From Aeromicrobium sp. (GTDB lineage Bacteria; Actinomycetota; Actinomycetes; Propionibacteriales; Nocardioidaceae): 64,000 nucleotides of DNA. Where the stretch lies: contig NZ_JAGLCD010000001.1 in NCBI RefSeq assembly GCF_023146395.1, positions 62,001 through 126,000 on the forward strand. The letters are read 5' to 3'. The notes beneath the pieces are model-generated. The model was not told the DNA's origin. It made no database searches and saw only the letters and a list, made by a program, of their open reading frames with translations. Positions within the stretch are counted from its first letter, which is position 1, and each line of letters begins with the position of its first letter. The translations under genes and the position numbers were made by a program. Shown in pieces: positions 61,665-64,000 of the stretch.

Positions 61665-61723
61665 CCCCAGATTTGCGCCGAGTTGTGCAGTTTCACGGTC
61701 GTGGAATCGCACAACTCGGCGCA
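61665..61723. repeat. 59-bp palindromic repeat, family 3, left of DUF559 gene
   Basis: TGCGCCGAGTTGTGC (61674-61688) pairs perfectly with 61709-61723. The outer 25 bases (61665-61689) are a perfect inverted copy of 62715-62739 on the other side of the DUF559 gene. It separates the convergent ettA and DUF559 genes. Confidence 0.9.
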
Positions 61724-61731
61724 TTTCTTGA

Positions 61732-62598
61732 TCAGGCCCGGGTGTCGAGGGCCTGACGGATCCGGGCGATGACGAGGTGGGGCTTGTCCATGTCGATGCT
61801 GGTGACGACGATGACTCGCCAGCCGGCTGCCTCGAGCTGCTCCCGCCTGATGTGGTCCCACTGCCGCTGCTTGGCGTCGCGGTCGTGCTGCCAGCCGTCG
61901 TACTCGACGAGGACCTTCTGGCGGAAATACACCAGGTCACCTCGCGCGAGCCAGCGACCATGCTCGTCGAGGATGTCGACGTTCACCTCCGGCTCGGGCA
62001 GGCCACCGCGTCGGATTGCCCACCGGAGATCGGACTCACGGACCGAACCGACGTGTTCCCTGACCTGCTTCGCCACGCGCCGCGCGCGTCTGACGCCGTC
62101 GAGGTGCGATTCCGTGCAGAAGTCACGCAGCTCGTCGAGTCCGATGAGCCCGTGCGCGACCATCCAGTCGCCCACTCGGAGCAGTCGGCGGTCGTCGAGC
62201 TGGGTGCCGAGGTCGACGAAGGTCCGCGATGGCGGGGTGATGATGAAGCCGTTCAGCACGTCGACGGCGAACTCGTGGCGGTAACGGTGGACGGCGATTG
62301 CCGGGTCGCGGTGCTGGTGGGGGTGACAGGTCGCGAAGTGCAGGGGGAGAAGTGGCCCGACGACGAATCCTCGAAGCCGAAGACTGGTGATGTGGCTGAC
62401 GGCGACATGCTCCGGAAGGGTGAGTCGGGCGGCCTGAAGTCGTAGCTCGAGCGTCGGCTCGGTCTGTGCGGTGCGGTAGACGCCTTCGTGAAGTCGAACG
62501 AACCGGCGGCCCCGCAGCGAACCGTCACTGAGGCCGAGCCTGAGCGCCTCCTGGCGCGTGAAGGGGCGACCGTGAAGTGTCTCGGGTATGGGGTGCAT
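61732..62598 (-). CDS. DUF559 (Vsr-like nuclease fold) protein with AbiEi-like N-terminus
   Basis: A 288-residue protein. The N-terminal third (FTRQEALRLGLSDGSLRGRRF, LHEGVYR, HVAVSHITSLRLRG) resembles the winged-helix AbiEi-type antitoxin domain common in actinobacterial DUF559 proteins. The C-terminal 110 residues form the Vsr/PD-(D/E)xK-like DUF559 domain, with a candidate active site in PEVNVDI, VLVEYDGWQHDRDAKQRQWD and the LEAAGWRVIVVTS strand. An ATG at 62598 is preferred; the frame continues upstream for 41 codons without a better start. The gene is framed by inverted 59-bp palindromes, so it may be a mobile or selfish unit, or a defence gene. Activity is unproven. Confidence 0.8.
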   Translation of the reverse strand: MHPIPETLHGRPFTRQEALRLGLSDGSLRGRRFVRLHEGVYRTAQTEPTLELRLQAARLTLPEHVAVSHITSLRLRGFVVGPLLPLHFATCHPHQHRDPAIAVHRYRHEFAVDVLNGFIITPPSRTFVDLGTQLDDRRLLRVGDWMVAHGLIGLDELRDFCTESHLDGVRRARRVAKQVREHVGSVRESDLRWAIRRGGLPEPEVNVDILDEHGRWLARGDLVYFRQKVLVEYDGWQHDRDAKQRQWDHIRREQLEAAGWRVIVVTSIDMDKPHLVIARIRQALDTRA

Positions 62599-62680
62599 CC
62601 CTCGACGGTGTCGCCGTTGTCGGCCACACGGGAGCGCCCGCCAGTCCCCTGGGGATTCAGCCCGGCTGTGGATAACGTCG

Positions 62681-62739
62681 TGCGCTGAGTTGTGCGGTTT
62701 CGCGAGTGGAAAAGTGCACAACTCGGCGCAAATCTGGGG
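62681..62739. repeat. 59-bp palindromic repeat, family 3, right of DUF559 gene
   Basis: TGCGCTGAGTTGTGC (62681-62695) pairs with 62716-62730 (one mismatch). The outer 25 bases (62715-62739) match the left repeat perfectly in inverted orientation, and both palindromes are 59 bp long. It sits between the 5' end of the DUF559 gene and the 3' end of marR. Confidence 0.9.
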
Positions 62740-62766
62740 GAGGCGGTCACCCAGGGTGGCGGTGGG

Positions 62767-63252
62767 TCAGGGGGCGGGGCAAGAGCCTTGGTCGTCGAGC
62801 TCGTCGACGACCCGCTGCATGACGCGGCCGAGGACGTCGAACTCGGCCGGCGAGGCGTGCTCGACCAGGTGCGCGTGGACGCCGCGCACGTGGGTGTGGG
62901 CCGCCTGCTCGAGCACGGAGAAGCCGTGGTCGGTCAGCACGGCCGAGACGCCGCGTCCGTCGCCGACCGCCTGGGTGCGTCGCACGATGCCCTTGCGCTC
63001 CAGGCGCGAGATCGTGTGCGTGACCCGGCTGCGCGAGTGCGCGACCTGCGCGGCCAGGGTGGCCATGCGGATGGAGCGGTCGGGCGCCTCCGAGAGGCGG
63101 ACGAGGATCTCGTACTCGGGCATCGAGAGGTCGTGCGCCGTGCGCAGGTCGCGGTCGAGCCGGTCCATCAGGAGCGTCGTCGCCCCGAGGAACGACCGCC
63201 AGACGCGCTGCTCGGGCTCGGTGAGCCACGGCGTGTCGGTGATCGTGTCCAT
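62767..63252 (-). CDS. MarR family transcriptional regulator
   Basis: A 161-residue winged-helix regulator. LSMPEYEILVRLSEAPDRSIRMATLAAQVAHSRSR forms helices 2-4 of the MarR fold, with recognition helix near residues 70-84 (HSRSRVTHTISRLERKG) and wing RRTQAVGDGRGVSAVLT. The N- and C-terminal helices form the dimer arms. ATG at 63252 follows TAGGAT by six bases, indicating a leaderless message. It is divergent from yceI and two TTGA-N4-TCAA sites lie in the spacer, so it probably represses yceI and itself. The inducer is unknown; the C-terminal Cys near residue 157 is the only one in a flexible place. Confidence 0.93.
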   Translation of the reverse strand: MDTITDTPWLTEPEQRVWRSFLGATTLLMDRLDRDLRTAHDLSMPEYEILVRLSEAPDRSIRMATLAAQVAHSRSRVTHTISRLERKGIVRRTQAVGDGRGVSAVLTDHGFSVLEQAAHTHVRGVHAHLVEHASPAEFDVLGRVMQRVVDELDDQGSCPAP

Positions 63253-63258
63253 GGCGGC

Positions 63259-63264
63259 ATCCTA
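63259..63264 (-). promoter_or_regulatory. -10 element (TAGGAT) of marR
   Basis: Read on the minus strand, TAGGAT lies six bases before the marR ATG at 63252, with no ribosome site between. Confidence 0.5.
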
Positions 63265-63278
63265 ACGGAGAACGGAGG

Positions 63279-63307
63279 TTGTTGAAGCGTCAATTACATG
63301 ATATCGT
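63279..63307 (+). promoter_or_regulatory. Candidate yceI promoter
   Basis: TTGTTG (63279-63284) and TATCGT (63302-63307) are 17 bases apart in an AT-rich patch unusual for this chromosome. The transcript would have a leader of about 37 bases with an AGGAG ribosome site before the yceI ATG. Confidence 0.5.
63282..63293. promoter_or_regulatory. Candidate MarR operator 1 (TTGA-N4-TCAA)
   Basis: TTGAAGCGTCAA is a perfect 4+4 inverted repeat that overlaps the candidate -35 of yceI. It has the same form as the site at 63316-63327. Confidence 0.5.
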
Positions 63308-63315
63308 CTCTCTTG

Positions 63316-63327
63316 TTGAACACTCAA
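63316..63327. promoter_or_regulatory. Candidate MarR operator 2 (TTGA-N4-TCAA)
   Basis: TTGAACACTCAA, flanked by a further G/C pair to give GTTGA-N4-TCAAC, lies 34 bases downstream of operator 1, just after the expected yceI transcription start. Confidence 0.5.
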
Positions 63328-63350
63328 CCACAGACCACGCAGGAGCAGTC

Positions 63351-63890
63351 ATGAGCATCGTCACCCCGGGTACCTGGAACCTCGACCCCACCCACACCGA
63401 GATCGGCTTCTCGGTCCGTCACCTGATGAGCAAGGTGCGCGGCACGTTCGGCACGTTCGAGGGCACCCTCGTCACGGCCGAGGACGTCACCGACTCGAAG
63501 GTCACCGTCGAGGTCGACCTCAGCTCGATCAACACCGGCACCGCCGATCGCGACGCCCACCTGCGCAGCAGCGACTTCTTCGACGTCGAGACGCACCCCG
63601 CGATGACGTTCGCGACCAACGGCGTCACGCAGAAGAGCGACTCCGAGTTCGTCGTGAACGGCGACCTCACGATCCGCGGCGTCACCAAGCCCCTCGAGCT
63701 CCAGGTCGAGTTCCTCGGCGAGGGCGGCGACCCGTGGGGCGGCACGCGCGTCGGGGTCGAGGCCACGGGCGAGATCAGCCGCAAGGAGTTCGGCATCGAC
63801 TTCAACATCCCCGTGGCCGGCGCCGACAAGGCCATGATCGGCGACAAGATCTCGCTGACGATCAACGCCGAGGCCGTGCTCCAGGCCTGA
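63351..63890 (+). CDS. YceI family protein
   Basis: A 179-residue YceI-like protein, a lipocalin-type beta barrel that binds isoprenoid-like lipids in other bacteria. The family opening GTWNLDPTHTEIGFSVRHLM is followed by SKVRGTFGTFEGTL, RDAHLRSSDFFDVETHPAMTF and EFGIDFN near the end. No signal peptide is present, so this copy is cytoplasmic, unlike E. coli YceI. ATG at 63351 has AGGAG seven bases upstream; longer frames start inside the promoter. It is divergent from marR and likely controlled by it. Stress or lipid-related induction is inference from the family. Confidence 0.93.
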   Translation: MSIVTPGTWNLDPTHTEIGFSVRHLMSKVRGTFGTFEGTLVTAEDVTDSKVTVEVDLSSINTGTADRDAHLRSSDFFDVETHPAMTFATNGVTQKSDSEFVVNGDLTIRGVTKPLELQVEFLGEGGDPWGGTRVGVEATGEISRKEFGIDFNIPVAGADKAMIGDKISLTINAEAVLQA

Positions 63891-63896
63891 TCCCGC

Positions 63897-64000
63897 CTAC
63901 GCCGGGCCGGGGCGCAGCATGCGGACCGCGAGGTCGGCGTGCAGGCGCCCCAGCTCGGCCGCGGTGTGAGCGCCCCCGGGCTCGAACCACCGCACCAGAT
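63897..64000 (-). CDS. C-terminal end of a probable TetR-type regulator, start outside window
   Basis: Only the last 34 codons are visible, on the minus strand and ending in TAG at 63897-63899. The peptide LVRWFEPGGAHTAAELG followed by RLHADLAVRMLRPGPA resembles the terminal helix of TetR-family proteins, in which an RW(F/Y)-P-G turn precedes a last amphipathic helix. The evidence is limited to this tail, so the family call is tentative. It is convergent with yceI with six bases between the stops. Confidence 0.5.
   Translation of the reverse strand, partial: LVRWFEPGGAHTAAELGRLHADLAVRMLRPGPA

Noticed and set aside
61665-62739. A conventional insertion sequence with terminal inverted repeats
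   Set aside because: The inverted repeats are real, but the enclosed gene has no transposase motif and I could not see target-site duplications beside the repeats.

Overview
The window is chromosomal DNA of a high-GC actinobacterium, most likely of the Nocardioidaceae (Aeromicrobium-like). I infer this from the very high GC content, the mycothiol enzyme Mca, the AdnA/AdnB end-resection pair, FtsEX/SmpB, MoeZ, DUF4307/DUF3107 and gene order. Two stretches keep the order I recall from Mycobacterium tuberculosis: 2.8-10.3 kb matches Rv1080c-Rv1086 plus Rv1095 (greA, DUF4307, mca, a small membrane protein, a DUF255 protein, hemolysin III, a cis-prenyltransferase, phoH). 33.7-50.8 kb matches Rv3214 back to Rv3199c (phosphatase, ParA-like, DEAD helicase, ferritin-like, DUF3107, TetR, MoeZ, alkyltransferase-like, AdnA, AdnB, NudC). 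No insertion sequence, prophage, CRISPR array or rRNA was seen.

Layout. 0-2.8 kb: msrA (cut by the window edge), an AI-2E-type permease and threonine ammonia-lyase. 2.8-10.3 kb: the conserved greA-phoH block. 10.4-15.9 kb: an LpqY-SugABC-like ABC operon whose ATPase subunit has lost its catalytic motifs, ending in a DUF2079 membrane protein. 16.1-18.1 kb: fumC and a spermidine-synthase-like gene. 18.3-25.2 kb: a six-gene branched-chain-type ABC operon with an acyl-CoA ligase inside it. 25.4-28.0 kb: PaiB-like protein, alpha/beta hydrolase, glpX. 28.1-31.7 kb: ftsE, ftsX, an M23 peptidoglycan hydrolase, smpB. 31.7-37.1 kb: amidohydrolase, mesaconyl-CoA hydratase, phosphatase, PHP protein, hydrolase, SDR. 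37.2-50.8 kb: genome-maintenance block. 50.9-56.4 kb: membrane proteins, tRNA-His, orn, DsbA-like protein, GAP protein, tRNA-Arg, PrsW. 56.4-61.7 kb: two large GTPases joined by a 24-codon micro-ORF, then ettA. 61.7-64 kb: a DUF559 nuclease-fold gene framed by perfect inverted repeats, then a divergent marR/yceI pair and the end of a probable TetR gene.

Two patterns run across the window. First, many gene starts have a -10-like hexamer (usually TAGNNT or TANNNT) 6-8 bases upstream of ATG/GTG and no Shine-Dalgarno sequence, which is the layout of leaderless mRNAs. Several divergent pairs interlock such hexamers in 18-44 bp. Second, several gene junctions carry long nested palindromes of distinct sequence families, two of which occur twice here between convergent genes; a third frames the DUF559 gene. 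These palindromes, the dead ATPase and the bridging micro-ORF are the most unusual items.
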